Source of the DNA: Paragordius varius
Taxonomy: Eukaryota > Nematomorpha
Length of the DNA: 64,000 nt
Direction: 5' to 3'
Assembly (NCBI GenBank): GCA_964247055.1
Contig: OZ176054.1
Coordinates: forward strand, 7,068,001 to 7,132,000
Shown: positions 51,701 to 62,314 of the stretch, one piece after another
Position numbering within the stretch: the first letter of the stretch is position 1
Layout of the letters: the number at the start of each line of letters is the position of its first letter
Position numbers and translations under genes: made by a program
Notes under the pieces: generated by a model
What the model was told of the DNA's origin: nothing
The model's input: the letters and a program-made list of their open reading frames with translations, nothing else
Database searches by the model: none

Positions 51701-51893
51701 TAATTTTTATTATGATAGAAGCATAAATTTATACTAGGATGGTTTCTTTCAGTAGTTTTTTAAAAATCCTAACTCAAATTAAGTCTGAGGTGTTTAGATA
51801 CCCTAAATCGAACTGTTAAAGGTCTAAAAGACATCCAATGTAATTGTTCAATTGATGGATTGAATGAATGTAAGCTCCCTCTAACCAACAAGC
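48722..51893. other. Intergenic between the duplication and PPIL1
   Basis: AT-rich and without a supportable gene. The minus-strand frame at 49010-49237 is a hydrophobic low-complexity frame with no recognisable homology. 51180-51820 is the inverted copy of the dispersed repeat. I see nothing specific in 48722-51180. Confidence 0.5.
51180..51820. repeat. Dispersed repeat, copy 2 (inverted relative to 6700-7850)
   Basis: Reverse complements of words in the first copy appear in reversed order: ATACCCCAATTTAAAT, TATCAATTTTAGATGTCAT and AAAATAAAAATGGGGTCGAT. It sits immediately 5' of the PPIL1 start, so it may contribute to that gene's upstream region. Confidence 0.5.
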
Positions 51894-52563
51894 ATGTTAA
51901 GTGCTTATAGCGATAATATTCCAGATATAAATTGGCAACCACAATTTGTTTCTATGGAGACAACGTATTTCTAATATAATCATTTAGTATGGGTCAATTT
52001 TCTATAGAATTATATTGGAAGCATACACCCAACACTTGCCGGAATTTTGCTGAACTAGCAAGAAAAGGATATTACGACAATACCATAATTCATCGCATAA
52101 TTACAGACTTTATTGTTCAGGGTGGTGATCCTACCGGCACAGGTTTTTTTATACCTTATGTTAGGTCATGGTGGTGCATCTATATATGGAAAATATTTTA
52201 ATGATGAAATTCATCCTGATCTAAGGCATACTGGTAATTTTTTTGACGCAAACTTATTCAACTTTTTAACAAATAATTGCTAAGTATTCAAAATAAAACA
52301 AGGTCACATTATTGCATCAACATTATATATTTATTCTTATAGGAGCTGGAATCATTGCTATGGCCAATAGTGGACCAAATACAAATGGAAGTCAATTTTA
52401 CATTACGTTAGCTCCTGCGCAACACTTAGATGGAAAACATACAATTTTCGGCCGAATTTCTAAAGGTATGGGTGTTATCAAAAAAATGGGTATGTTACCA
52501 ACTGATGAAAATGATAAACCCACGGAAGATATAATTATATATAGAGCGAATGTTTTATCTTAA
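51894..52563 (+). CDS. PPIL1: PPIL1-type cyclophilin (peptidyl-prolyl isomerase, spliceosomal)
   Basis: Cyclophilin that catalyses cis-trans isomerisation of Xaa-Pro bonds. The PPIL1 group works in the spliceosome. Exons 51894-51964, 51988-52142, 52165-52233 and 52343-52563 join to 171 residues (human PPIL1 has 166, from memory). Visible are [39 protein letters not shown] with the catalytic Arg at residue 60, [35 protein letters not shown] and [10 protein letters not shown]. At the position of cyclophilin A Trp121 the residue is His (AQHLDGKH), which would be expected to weaken cyclosporin binding. The first two introns are only 23 and 22 nt. Without removing the second one the frame is lost, while removing it restores the family sequence exactly. 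The start at 51894 gives the family's N-terminus; the ATG at 51989 is a fallback. Confidence 0.92.
51965..51987 (+). other. 23-nt intron of PPIL1
   Basis: It begins GTATTT and ends CATTTAG, with CTAAT in the middle as a possible branch site. Removing it joins ...METT to MGQFSIEL in phase 2. Reading through gives a stop within three codons. If the gene instead starts at 51989, this would be 5' leader rather than intron, so the support is indirect. Confidence 0.65.
52143..52164 (+). other. 22-nt intron of PPIL1
   Basis: GTTTTTTTATACCTTATG followed by TTAG. Removing it joins GGDPTGTG to HGGASIYGK exactly as in other PPIL1 proteins (phase 1). Reading through shifts the frame and ends at a stop by 52201. 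It is far shorter than introns normally reported for animals. Confidence 0.82.
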
Positions 52564-52580
52564 CACTATATGTACTTGTA

Positions 52581-52586
52581 AATAAA
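52581..52586 (+). terminator. Poly(A) signal of PPIL1
   Basis: AATAAA 18 bases after the stop codon, the first such motif downstream. The short 3' UTR fits the compact gene. Confidence 0.55.
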
Positions 52587-53323
52587 TATAAATGTATAAA
52601 ATATATCCTATACCATTGAACATACATTCAAATTCTGTTGATTTTATCTGATCCTATCTTAAAATAAATATTTAATATTCAATTAAATAATGTCGATGTC
52701 CTTAATTTTCCGCAACTTCGAATGTCGTTTTAAAAATTATTGGAAAATCTCCAGCCATTTTATTAAATTTTTTGCAATAGGCTCGATATGAATTAGTACG
52801 TGTTAAACAAGGTAATAATTTTTAAGAATTCGGTTCCCCAATTTTCAAATAAATATCTTTACGGTATCATAATTATGTTAACTGCATATTATGTAACCAA
52901 AGTGATTATCAGAGATGCTGCTCATAAGTAAAAAACAAAAAAATTATATTTCAAATAAGTTTTTTCAATCCTAAACTCTTTACATATTGTTATCTGAATT
53001 TATGTTTCGCTAACTTTGTAGAATTATATAGTGAATTAAAGTTATGCGCATCTTTGAGTTTTAATTTGAAAAACAAAAATGAAACTGCTATACACATACC
53101 AACGTTTTAGGGGTCAAATATTTTGCGAACGAAAATATTATATTTGCCCATAAGATATTTAAATAAGAAATAATTATTAGCTCATATTAAGAAATATCAG
53201 TAAACATTAATTAATGTGCTCGGTATTCTGATATATTTTTTAGAATAACAGTTTAATTTTATCATTTATAATTGGCGCTTAAAAACTTGGATTCAACAAT
53301 GCTTGAGAGTATTATATACAAAA
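52587..53323. other. Intergenic between convergent genes
   Basis: About 740 bases between the 3' end of PPIL1 and the 3' end of the minus-strand gene at 53335. AT-rich; I see no gene, repeat or RNA signal. Confidence 0.5.
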
Positions 53324-53329
53324 TTTATT
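53324..53329 (-). terminator. Poly(A) signal candidate of the 53335-53844 gene
   Basis: AATAAA on the minus strand, only a few bases after the stop codon (53335-53337). If used, the 3' UTR would be very short. Confidence 0.4.
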
Positions 53330-53334
53330 AACAT

Positions 53335-53844
53335 TTAATTGGAAAGGCCTTGCTTACAGGCTTGAATATGATTTTCTAAAAAACTTTGTCTTGGTATGTA
53401 TGTTCCAGTGACGCCAAATAACAAACGAGATCTACGATATTTCAATATATCTTGATTTAAAGGTAGTATATCCCGATTGTTAAATTTGACTTTTTTAATA
53501 ACCTTTTGAGGTATATCCGAATCCTCCTCATTATGTGATAAAACTTCATTTATGTAAGGTTGGGTGAGTGAAACTGTAAGTTTATTAATGGCTTTAATTT
53601 TCTTAGCTATTTTTGGTTGAATTAACTTTTTTATCGCCTCTTCGGATAATTTAGATTTGTTAATGGCCATATTTTTTGCTTTTTTATTTTTCATAAGATT
53701 AATGTGAGATTTTATGGTATCATCTTTGGCATGTATAATGTCCTTTCCTTTTGAAAAACTAATAGATTCTGGTATATCGTCATATAATTCTTTAGTTTCT
53801 TCTAACTTCTGCAAACTACCATAATAATGTTTTCGAGTTTTCAT
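53335..53844 (-). CDS. Unrecognised lysine-rich protein, single exon
   Basis: 169 residues from the ATG at 53844, uninterrupted. I do not recognise a family. The composition is strongly basic, with Lys runs (MKNKKAKN, KLIQPKIAKKIKA, KVIKKVKF) that look nuclear or nucleolar. An acidic spot reads NEEDSD. The conserved-looking C-terminus has DILKYRRSRLLFGVTGTY, PRQSFLENHI and QACKQGL. There is no signal peptide or membrane segment. Its start lies 49 bp from the USP5 start on the other strand, so the two probably share a promoter region. The length of the open frame and the gene-dense setting argue it is real; a ribosome-biogenesis role is only a guess from composition. Confidence 0.72.
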   Translation of the reverse strand: MKTRKHYYGSLQKLEETKELYDDIPESISFSKGKDIIHAKDDTIKSHINLMKNKKAKNMAINKSKLSEEAIKKLIQPKIAKKIKAINKLTVSLTQPYINEVLSHNEEDSDIPQKVIKKVKFNNRDILPLNQDILKYRRSRLLFGVTGTYIPRQSFLENHIQACKQGLSN

Positions 53845-53893
53845 GCTTTAATTTTGAATGATTTTATGAACATATGGAAATATAAGACATTCC
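53845..53893. promoter_or_regulatory. 49-bp head-to-head spacer (bidirectional promoter candidate)
   Basis: Between the start codons of the minus-strand basic-protein gene and USP5. Both 5' leaders and any shared initiation region must fit here, overlap the opposite gene, or begin in unseen upstream leader exons. I see no TATA box that clearly serves either side. Confidence 0.45.
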
Positions 53894-56800
53894 ATGCTAT
53901 CGGTCACACAAATGTTTGATTTTTCTGAAAATTTGGCTCTTGTACAATCAGTTGAAGCCGCAACTAAAATTTACAAGGATGAGTGTATGTATTGCTTCGA
54001 TAATCCCGAAACAGAAACTGGTATATTTGTATCCTTAAAAACATTCTATGGTTACTGTCAACACCATTTGGATGTACTTTTCAACAAAATTCCACAGATA
54101 TTTTTGCATTATAAAAAAACTAAGCTGTTGGACGATAAGCCAGTCGCAAAAGTTACTAAATTAGCTATTGGAGGTGAACACGGTTTCCAAGTTAATAAGC
54201 AATTTCAATATCATGAACAATATACACTATATATCATGCCTGATAAATTGGAATACAATATATCAGAAACTCAACTGCCAAGTCAACTTACCCAATGTAT
54301 AAAGGATGTAATCGCAGCCATACCTGCTCTAAAAGCTACCGAAATTGATATGAAATTATTGGAATGGGATGGAGAGCAACGCCAAATTACGAAGCATGCC
54401 TACACACTAATACAAATTCCTCAATCCGAAATCCCAAATTTTCCTATAGATCTTACTAACTCCGATTTAAAATGCCGAGATTGCGACGTGACCGAAAATA
54501 TATGGTTGAATCTTAGTGATGGGGCTATCGTATGTGGACGACGAAACTTTGATGGTTCTGGCGGAAATAACCATGGTATCGAACATTGGAAAAAAACTCA
54601 GTACCCACTTGCAGTAAAGATTGGAACGATAGATGGTGAGAGCATGAGCGCAGACGTTTTCTCCTACGATGAAGATGATATGGTCTTAGATCCGAATCTT
54701 GAATCTCATTTAGCTCATTTAGGTAAACTGTTTGTTCAATTTTATACGATATTTTCACTAAATATTTATGGTTTCAATTTTTTATATTTTAATTATTGAA
54801 CCTAAACCATTTATATTTTGGACGTTTCCGTTTTCAAAGCAATTTTTATCCCCTGTTTTAGAGTCTAAAATTTGGACAGCTCCAAAACACGATTTAACTA
54901 AACAGCTGATTTTAAATATCCAGTTTTTATTCAAAATGCAAACTAAAAGATCATAAAGATTATTTACATTTTTCAACCATAATACACATTGCCTATTTTT
55001 ATAAATTGTTAGTTTGACAGGATTTCAATTTTATCAGTAACAAAAGGAACTATTATTTCAATATGGAATAGAATAACAACAAATATTTTTTAAAAATTGA
55101 ATATAAAGGACAACAAACAGTTATTCACATCCATGTTTATTCTGTTTAATGCTGACGACGGACATCCTTTATAGTGTCCGAAACGATCGCACTATTTATT
55201 TATTATTTTATATGAGACATTTTAAATAAATTTCCATATATTTTTATCGTATTATCGATGCACCTAAAAAGCTCAAGAAAGCATATTTTTAAATTTGCCT
55301 TTATACCTTAAATATTTTTTTAGATATTTAAATTTGAAATCGCTATGGGATATAAAACTACTTCAAAATGTCATGGAGTATTAATATACAAATAATTTAA
55401 TTATTCAGATACAACGAATATGCCAGAAAAATACATAAAAATTAATTAAATTATATGTTAATTTGTAAAATTAGTTTGAATTGATTTTTTTAACGGATCA
55501 CTAAAGCTTTTTGAATTTTGGTTTTAAAGTGGCTCCAAATAAAGCTCATGGTTTGGTTTTGATTAGTGTATAAAATATGTTCATTTTCAATGTATATAAT
55601 TTTCAAAGATACAAAAATCCTAAATTTGTTTTAGTGTATAATGGCCAAATATCAATGTTAATTTATTTTTATTAATTTTTGACCGTAAATTTTATGCATT
55701 CAGTATGATAATTTGAAGTTTCGTCAAAGGTTGAAACTTAATATTTGATATTGTATAATTTGTCATGTTAATCGTTTTTTTTGACATACAGGGATTGATA
55801 TGTCCAAGTTAAACAAAACTGGTAAAACTATGGCCCAGTTAGAGATTGAGATGAATGAAACGTACAGAAATGAATGGAATTCCATACAAGAACTAGGGAA
55901 AAAATTAATTCCAGTTTTTGGACCTGGTCTTACAGGGATTTATAATTTGGGAAATACCTGTTACATTTCATCCATTCTTCAAATTCTTATGAGTTTACCA
56001 CGTTTCCAACAGTCCTATTTTCAAAATTATGAATCTAACATGATTAAAGGTTTATTTATTTTCAAACCGTATTAAATATACCATTTACAGTTTAAATTTA
56101 CCCTCGAACAAATCAAATTAACCCTCGAACAATTCAAATTTACCCTAAAATAAATGTGTTTTTAAGATTAAATATTATCTATATTTTTTAAAAAAGGATA
56201 AAATCAAAATAATACAAAATAATAAACTTTTCCATAAAAATTTATTTAATTTTAATGATTCCCGAAATTTCATATTTTTTTTAGGGTGAAATTGAATCGT
56301 TAATAATATAATGATGCGTGTATCACGCGCATCGCTGTAACTTGAAACCGATGATTTTGAAATAAAAATGGAATTTAAGATTTCAGAGAATTTTGCATTT
56401 TTATATATCTTTTGATGTTACATCAACATAATAATATTAAAATAATTTAAATTTCAAAAGCTACATCTTTAAAAATGGGAAACTTAAGTATAGAATAAAT
56501 AGTTTATTTAAATAGACAAAGTATAATAGTTAGATAGATGGCTTGTTGTGAAAGGAATTCTTGGCCTCCCGTCGTGACGGAGTTTATGTGTTTGATCATT
56601 GCATTGATGGTTTTTTTGTTTAACCGATCCCCGGCTTTTATATTTTTAGCCTGCAAGTCTTGGGTAATTTTATTCTCCCATTTAATTGTTGGACGACCAA
56701 CTATGTTTTGTTTGTTTAGCTTGAAATTTGTTATATTTTTATCCAATTATCATTATCTAATCTTTGTATATGATCGTAGTAGCCGAGTCTACGGATCTGT

Positions 56801-59800
56801 GGATGTATTTTTTGTTTATCATTTTGAGAAACGGTTCGCTTAAATGTATTTATCATTCTTTGTTCCATATTTTCCTGTGTTTACTTATTTGCAATGTTTC
56901 GCAAGCATATGTTATAGTAGGCATAAGGCCAATCAGATATATTGGTTTTTTGAAGATATGAATGTTTGTTTGTGAACATTTGCTTATATTGGTTGTACCT
57001 ACCCCAACCAATTCTTAAACGATTTTTAATTGCTTCTACTTGAGCGGAAATGGTATCACCAAGGTAAGTAAACTTTTGTACTTTTTCGATGTCGCTCTCA
57101 TCTATTTTAAGGGGATATAACTTCTATGGGTGAGTACACTGTTTGGATAAAGAACATGGATGGCTTATGTAATTATTATTATTTTTAAAATTTCTTTTAA
57201 TCCTAAGCATGATTTATGTAACCAATATTGACATTTGCTGCATTTGATAGAGTTAAGCCTATTTTTTAAGCATGCGCGGCATGAGTATTTTATTATGTCC
57301 TTATTTTTTTCATCTGTTATTATCACCTTGGTTTTTTGGATGTTGTTTGGGAGGCCATAGTGCTTAAGACAATTATTCCAACGTTTGAACTTTTGACTGA
57401 GTTCGTTTAGATTTTCTGACGTTAACAATAGATCATCAGCGTAGATAATCTCCTACGGAAGGCTCGTATGGTGTCTATTATTATCGTGATTAGTAGGGGG
57501 CTGATAACAAAACATTGGTGTATTCCTGTTGTGATATGGAATGAAGTTGTGTACCCAAAATATGTGTTAAAACAAGTTTTACCAATATTTAATTATTATA
57601 AATAAACGGATGTAATTACTTCTGGTAATGGATACAAATGCAATTTAATAAGTAATTTTTTAACAGCATTTTTAATATTAGGGTGTCTCAATAACAGAAG
57701 TAACAGTCAGTAGAAATTAGGTCTGACCGGTTATGTATGCATTTATAATCGTGACGATACCCATTCAATTTTTTTGAATATATGTTTGTTTCATGTCCAT
57801 GTTTAAAAAAATAAAATAATTAAATTTAAACTTCACGTAATTTAGTTAATTTTTTTTTAAATTGTTTTATTGGTCATAAATGTTATGTACACTTTTAGAA
57901 ACCACGATTTAATAAATTATGTGATTACGTAATATTTATCCTTATGTTGTCTCAATTGACTGGTTATGACCAGTAATGATTGCATTTATAAGCAATCAGA
58001 CCGGTTATCAATTATGACTCAAAACCCAATTCATTATCATTTATATAGGCAAAAAAACTTATTTGCTCCAACTAAAAGTTATTTGGATGTTTATATATTA
58101 CTTATATCCTTTATTCAGAAAACTTTGGAGAATCTTTCGCCGGAATCAATTATAATAACCATACAAATCCATGTGACAATTTTAACATTCAGTTTGGGAA
58201 AATAGCTTTTGGACTCTTATCGGGTCGATATTCTCATGAACCTCCTATGATTAATGCAGACTCTCATTGTCAAAATGAAGAGGCACTCTTTGAAGTAGAT
58301 GGAATAAAACCGCGATCTTTTAATCAGCTGGTCAAAAAGACACACCCAGAGTTTCGGACTGATCATCAACAAGATGCCCACGAATGCCTTATTCATTTGC
58401 TCCAATTGTGTGAACAAAGCTTTGTTAATAATTCGAAGAAGGATAGTTCACATAATAATAGGAAACATTGCGACAACGATTCGAATGATATGAAAATTAA
58501 CGAGTTAATAGCTAATCCTGCCAATACCTTTAAATTTGTCGTTCAAGAACGCTGGGAATGTCCAGAGACTCATAAAGTAAATTGCTTAAATATTTAAATA
58601 CATAACGACATTATACATAATAATAAGATCAAGTATTTGGTAGTTATCAATAATGTTTAAAATAATTTGATTTAGCATGTAAAAGCTTTGTTTTTTGCTT
58701 TTTTTGAATATGCCAAGTTTCGGGATTCTGTACAGGGTGGATGAATGTATCATAAAAATATATTATATAGTTTGTGTAATTTATAATATAAGCAATAGTT
58801 GTTTGTCATAATATACGATTGAGATCATCTTTATCGGTAATTTATTGTTTTTTGTAGGTCTTTACTGAGCTTGGAAGAGTTTTTAAATTTTATTTTAATG
58901 CTTCTAACATATCATGTTCTCATCGTTCATCCAACTCAATTTTCGGGTTACAGTGGACCCGCTTCCACCTTAATGCCCATTGTAAGAAAAAATGCATGAA
59001 ACTATATACCAACTATGACCCTTTTTTGAGAATACATATAAAATTGATATTTTTGATGAAAATTTAACTAATATTAAAAAATATATAAACAATAACATAG
59101 TTTTATAGAGTTTTGATATATAAGTCTTAATTACTTTCATCATTTTTGGCTATTATGACGGTTTCATAATACTCACAAAGGAAGTTTTAAGGAAGCCGTT
59201 TTACTCAACTTTGAACGAATATCATGTAAAATTTAGGGCCATTTTAAAGATTGGAGAAGTGCATGATATGAATGATCGACTTTCATTTTGGGGTTTTTGG
59301 GGTCTTACATTTATTCACTTTATATGTACATATATATCGACACATTGTTTTTTACATAAATTTCTCCTTACGTTTTAGGTTAAATACATTGATAGGATAG
59401 AAAATTATTTGTCACTTGCTATACCGTTGGAAAAACTTATGCCTGTTGATAATCCTGATTCCGCTTCGCTAATTGAAAATAGGAAAACGACCGAAAATAA
59501 CTTAGTTGCAGACTCTACAAAAATTGAATCTGATAATATGGATGGTGATCATGAAAACCCAAACAATAATAATAATAATGCTTCTTTGGATGAAGGAACT
59601 TCTCTCGATACTTCACTCAAAATGAAAGGGAATGACATGTGTGTCACTAAACCAACCAAACATAAAATTGAATTTTCACAACTTCTTAGCACCTATTTTG
59701 AACCGGAACATGTGACAGGATTTCAAGATCCCAAATGCGGCAATGGTAATAATATTTCTTTATTTAACAATATTTCTTGGATTGCTTTATATTTTTAAAT

Positions 59801-61143
59801 ATATACTACATAAATTTTAATCCCTAACCTCCATTTTTTAACCCATTTAGAAATGGTTAAAACGTTAAAGCTTAAATCACTTCCACCTTACTTGGTGTTT
59901 CACATTAAACGTTATTCGATAATGCCGAACCCTGTGACAGGAATCTATGAACCAATTAAACTTGACGTTTCTCTCGATAATGTCCCAACTTTGCTTGATT
60001 TATCTCCACATAAATTATCCGAGGAAGACTTGTTGAAATGTTTGGAATATTTAGATCATACTGATGACCTTAAACCTTCCGCATCTTGTAGTAAGACAAC
60101 TAACAACACAATACCATTCCCAGAGGCATTTGAAAATATAACTCCATCTGTGTTAGATATGGGTTTTACACTGACTCAACTCACGAATGCTTGGCGAGTT
60201 TTGATAAAATCAAAGAGTACATCACTGAATTTAACCATGGCCCCTGAATTACCTACACTAGAAACTGTCATTAATTGGATTATGGAACACCCGTATGAAT
60301 CATTACGGGAAGAAGAAAATAACTATAAAGCTTCAAATAATTTTGATGAAAATTCTAAAAATAATTTACAAGGTAAATCTCTATATACGAAAGCAATTAC
60401 AGACACAGATCATCCACATGTTGCTTCAATCATGGGTTTAGGTTTTGAAAGGGCTCAGGCTATTATAGCATTACAACAAACACAAAATGATATTGAGAGA
60501 GCTGTGGATTGGCTCTTTAATAATCCGGATGTAAAGGTTTTTATCATATTTAAAATACATTTAAAAAATTAAAATTTTTAGCCAAATACAATTGTTATTG
60601 TGCTAAATTATAATTATTACTTTGAAAATGCCGATATGTATTAGGGCTAGAGTAAATTGATTTCACTTATTTTAGAATTTCAATCATTTTTTGTGTCATA
60701 TTTAGGGTGAAGTCGCTGAAGCACAACTAGCCAACCATTTTGATCCAAGTGTAGCCAACTCATCTACCTTTAATCATTCGCACGGGCAAAAAAATAAGAA
60801 TTCTAATCTACCTCAAAATAAAGATGAAACTTTATTAATTAAAGCACTAGTTTCCGAAAACGAAAAAAGTATTCAAGCAACAGAAGAAACGTCTCAGTAT
60901 CGTTTGAGAGGTATTGTAAGTCACATTGGTATCAATTTAGCTTGTGGACATTACGTATGCCATGTAAAAAAGCGTATACCATTAAACTTTCTCCCTAAGG
61001 AACTTAAGAATGGAGTAACTATTGACAACATTGAACCCAACAACGAACACTGGGTCATTTTCAATGATTCCAAGGTGGCATTATCTGAAAATCCACCCCT
61101 AAATTTGGCATACCTATACTTTTATGAACGCGTTAATCAGTGA
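53894..61143 (+). CDS. USP5: USP5/isopeptidase T-type deubiquitinase
   Basis: Cysteine protease that disassembles free polyubiquitin chains to recycle ubiquitin. Exons 53894-54722, 55792-56049, 58119-58576, 59379-59745, 59851-60536 and 60706-61143 join in phase to 1,011 residues (human about 858). The N-terminal region matches USP5 (VHKDEC-like YKDECMYCFDNPE). The UBP zinc finger has LKCRDCDVTENIWLNLSDG and CGRRNFDGSGGNNH. The Cys box is GIYNLGNTCYISS, with catalytic Cys at residue 333. A Gln/Asp box reads HQQDAHECLIHLL. Two UBA domains follow (SVLDMGFTLTQ...INWIMEHP, and VASIMGLGFERAQ...VDWLFNNPD). The His box is CGHYVCHVKK (His948), then HWVIFNDSKVALSENPP and AYLYFYERV. The extra length comes from Asn/Asp/Ser-rich insertions in exons 3-6. 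Intron 2 holds a LINE remnant. Confidence 0.95.
55250..55420. repeat. Dispersed repeat fragment in USP5 intron 1
   Basis: A diverged match to the intronic repeat at 30400-30860: GCACCTAAAAAGCTC, GAAAGCAT and the palindrome-like GGGATATAAAACTACTTC. Class unknown. The rest of intron 1 (54723-55791) shows nothing else recognisable. Confidence 0.35.
56078..56160. repeat. TTCAAG-family element, half copy
   Basis: ATACCATTTACAGTTTAAAT followed by three repeats of the type ACCCTCGAACAATTCAAAT. It looks like the left end of the TTCAAG family, diverged. No right end was found nearby, so it is truncated. Confidence 0.45.
56500..57560 (-). mobile_element. LINE remnant (reverse transcriptase end) in USP5 intron 2
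   Basis: Minus-strand translation gives IIYADDLLLTSENLNELSQK, the YADD catalytic block of reverse transcriptase, then GLPNNIQKTKVII. A PHD-like cysteine cluster follows (SCRACLKNRLNSIKCSKCQ, then WLHKSC). Next come FTYLGDTISAQVEAIKNRL and, near the 3' end, VGRPTIKWENKITQDLQ. This order (RT, Cys cluster, YLGD, GRP..W) is known from a widespread animal LINE group whose proteins carry C..C...C..C..W.H..C after the RT. Frame breaks separate the pieces; the copy is 5'-truncated and dead. It lies antisense to USP5. Confidence 0.85.
57600..58118. other. Remainder of USP5 intron 2
   Basis: AT-rich intron sequence. The word GACCGGTTAT occurs twice (about 57724 and 58001) with TGCATTTATAA near each, hinting at an old local repeat of about 275 bp period. 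No coding is supported; the frame at 57966-58205 runs into exon 3 in the wrong frame. Confidence 0.35.
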
Positions 61144-61253
61144 TATTGAATATTACTGTACATTGTTGCGAATGAATGGATGAATGAGTTTTTTTGTATG
61201 CAAGTTCATTTTTTACTCATAATGATTAATGCTTCCACTTTGTATTCATGATA

Positions 61254-61259
61254 AATAAA
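61254..61259 (+). terminator. Poly(A) signal of USP5
   Basis: AATAAA 111 bases after the stop codon, within ATGATAAATAAATATATT. The first strong candidate downstream. Confidence 0.5.
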
Positions 61260-62314
61260 TATATTACATAATATGGACCTTATCTTTAGCACATTTTTAC
61301 ATCTAATATAGATTTACATAGAAAAATGTGTGTATATAAAATTGCACAATATAGATCCGACGAAGGATTCCAGTATAAGCCATTTCCATTTATTTATTAT
61401 TAGGCTTAATGGAAACATTAGACCTTTTGCCGATAACGTAAGACTAGTTAGTAGACGATAGTCACACAACCCTTATTTGAGATTGGTAAGTTTGAGTGTT
61501 TTAGACTTGGGACAAGCTTTTTGCCGAATTTCGATTACTCAGCGCTTTTAATAAAGCAACACCGTTTTGATAGTTGCAAACCAAGAACTACACTTTAGAC
61601 CATCATGTGCATCCAATATTTTTCAATGACTTGGAATTAATTGTCTAGAAGCAACTCTTTTAAAAAACCGAAACGAGTCCTATCCAAATTAAAAAAATTA
61701 GGTAAGAAACGATTATAAACTGTTTATACCTTCCATTACTTGTTAAGAGACACTTTGGCCATATCTACACAAATAAGACCAGAATACTCAGCCTTGCAGA
61801 TGGAACATCCCTGTTAAACTATATATTTTTAATTTGCGATTACACCTCCTCATGGTATGGTGAATCATGCAGCCCCAAACCTAATTTGGATTCTATGCGC
61901 ACGAACACTGTTGTTTGCTGCCAAAAAATCTGATTTCAGTGACAAAATATACCCTTTAACCCAAAGTTACCAATATCTATTGAAAGAGGCGCTTTAGACA
62001 AATTTCTGGCCCCATAATATTGATTGTGTAAATTCATTCAAAACGAAACCAATCGCATATGCGTTGAAGTGGTGTGCGTGGTAGCGAAAAGCAACAACTT
62101 TTCGATAGCGAGAAAAATAGGCAATACTCTTTACTTTGGAAATTGTGAATATGAATATGTGGGCGATAAAATCGTTAGCGGATAGTAATATTTAGCGGCC
62201 GATATAGAAGAAAACGTTTTTTATATTATTTTTTAATTTTTTACCGTTTTTTGCATTCTACAAAATATAAAATACACTTCAACAAAATATTTTCAAAATT
62301 AGAATATTATAGCA
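61260..62314. other. Intergenic after USP5
   Basis: Less AT-rich than most intergenic stretches here (roughly 61340-62110), with many short broken frames. That looks like an old transposon, but I could not match any frame to a family. No gene supported. Confidence 0.35.

Noticed and set aside
56538-56961. Plus-strand frames in USP5 intron 2
   Set aside because: Antisense of the LINE remnant; the minus-strand reading matches LINE proteins.
58860-59000. A GTAG-bounded stretch in USP5 intron 3 that looked like a small extra exon
   Set aside because: Exon 3 (ending THK) joins exon 4 (VKYIDRIENYL) exactly as in USP5 proteins, so no exon is needed between them.
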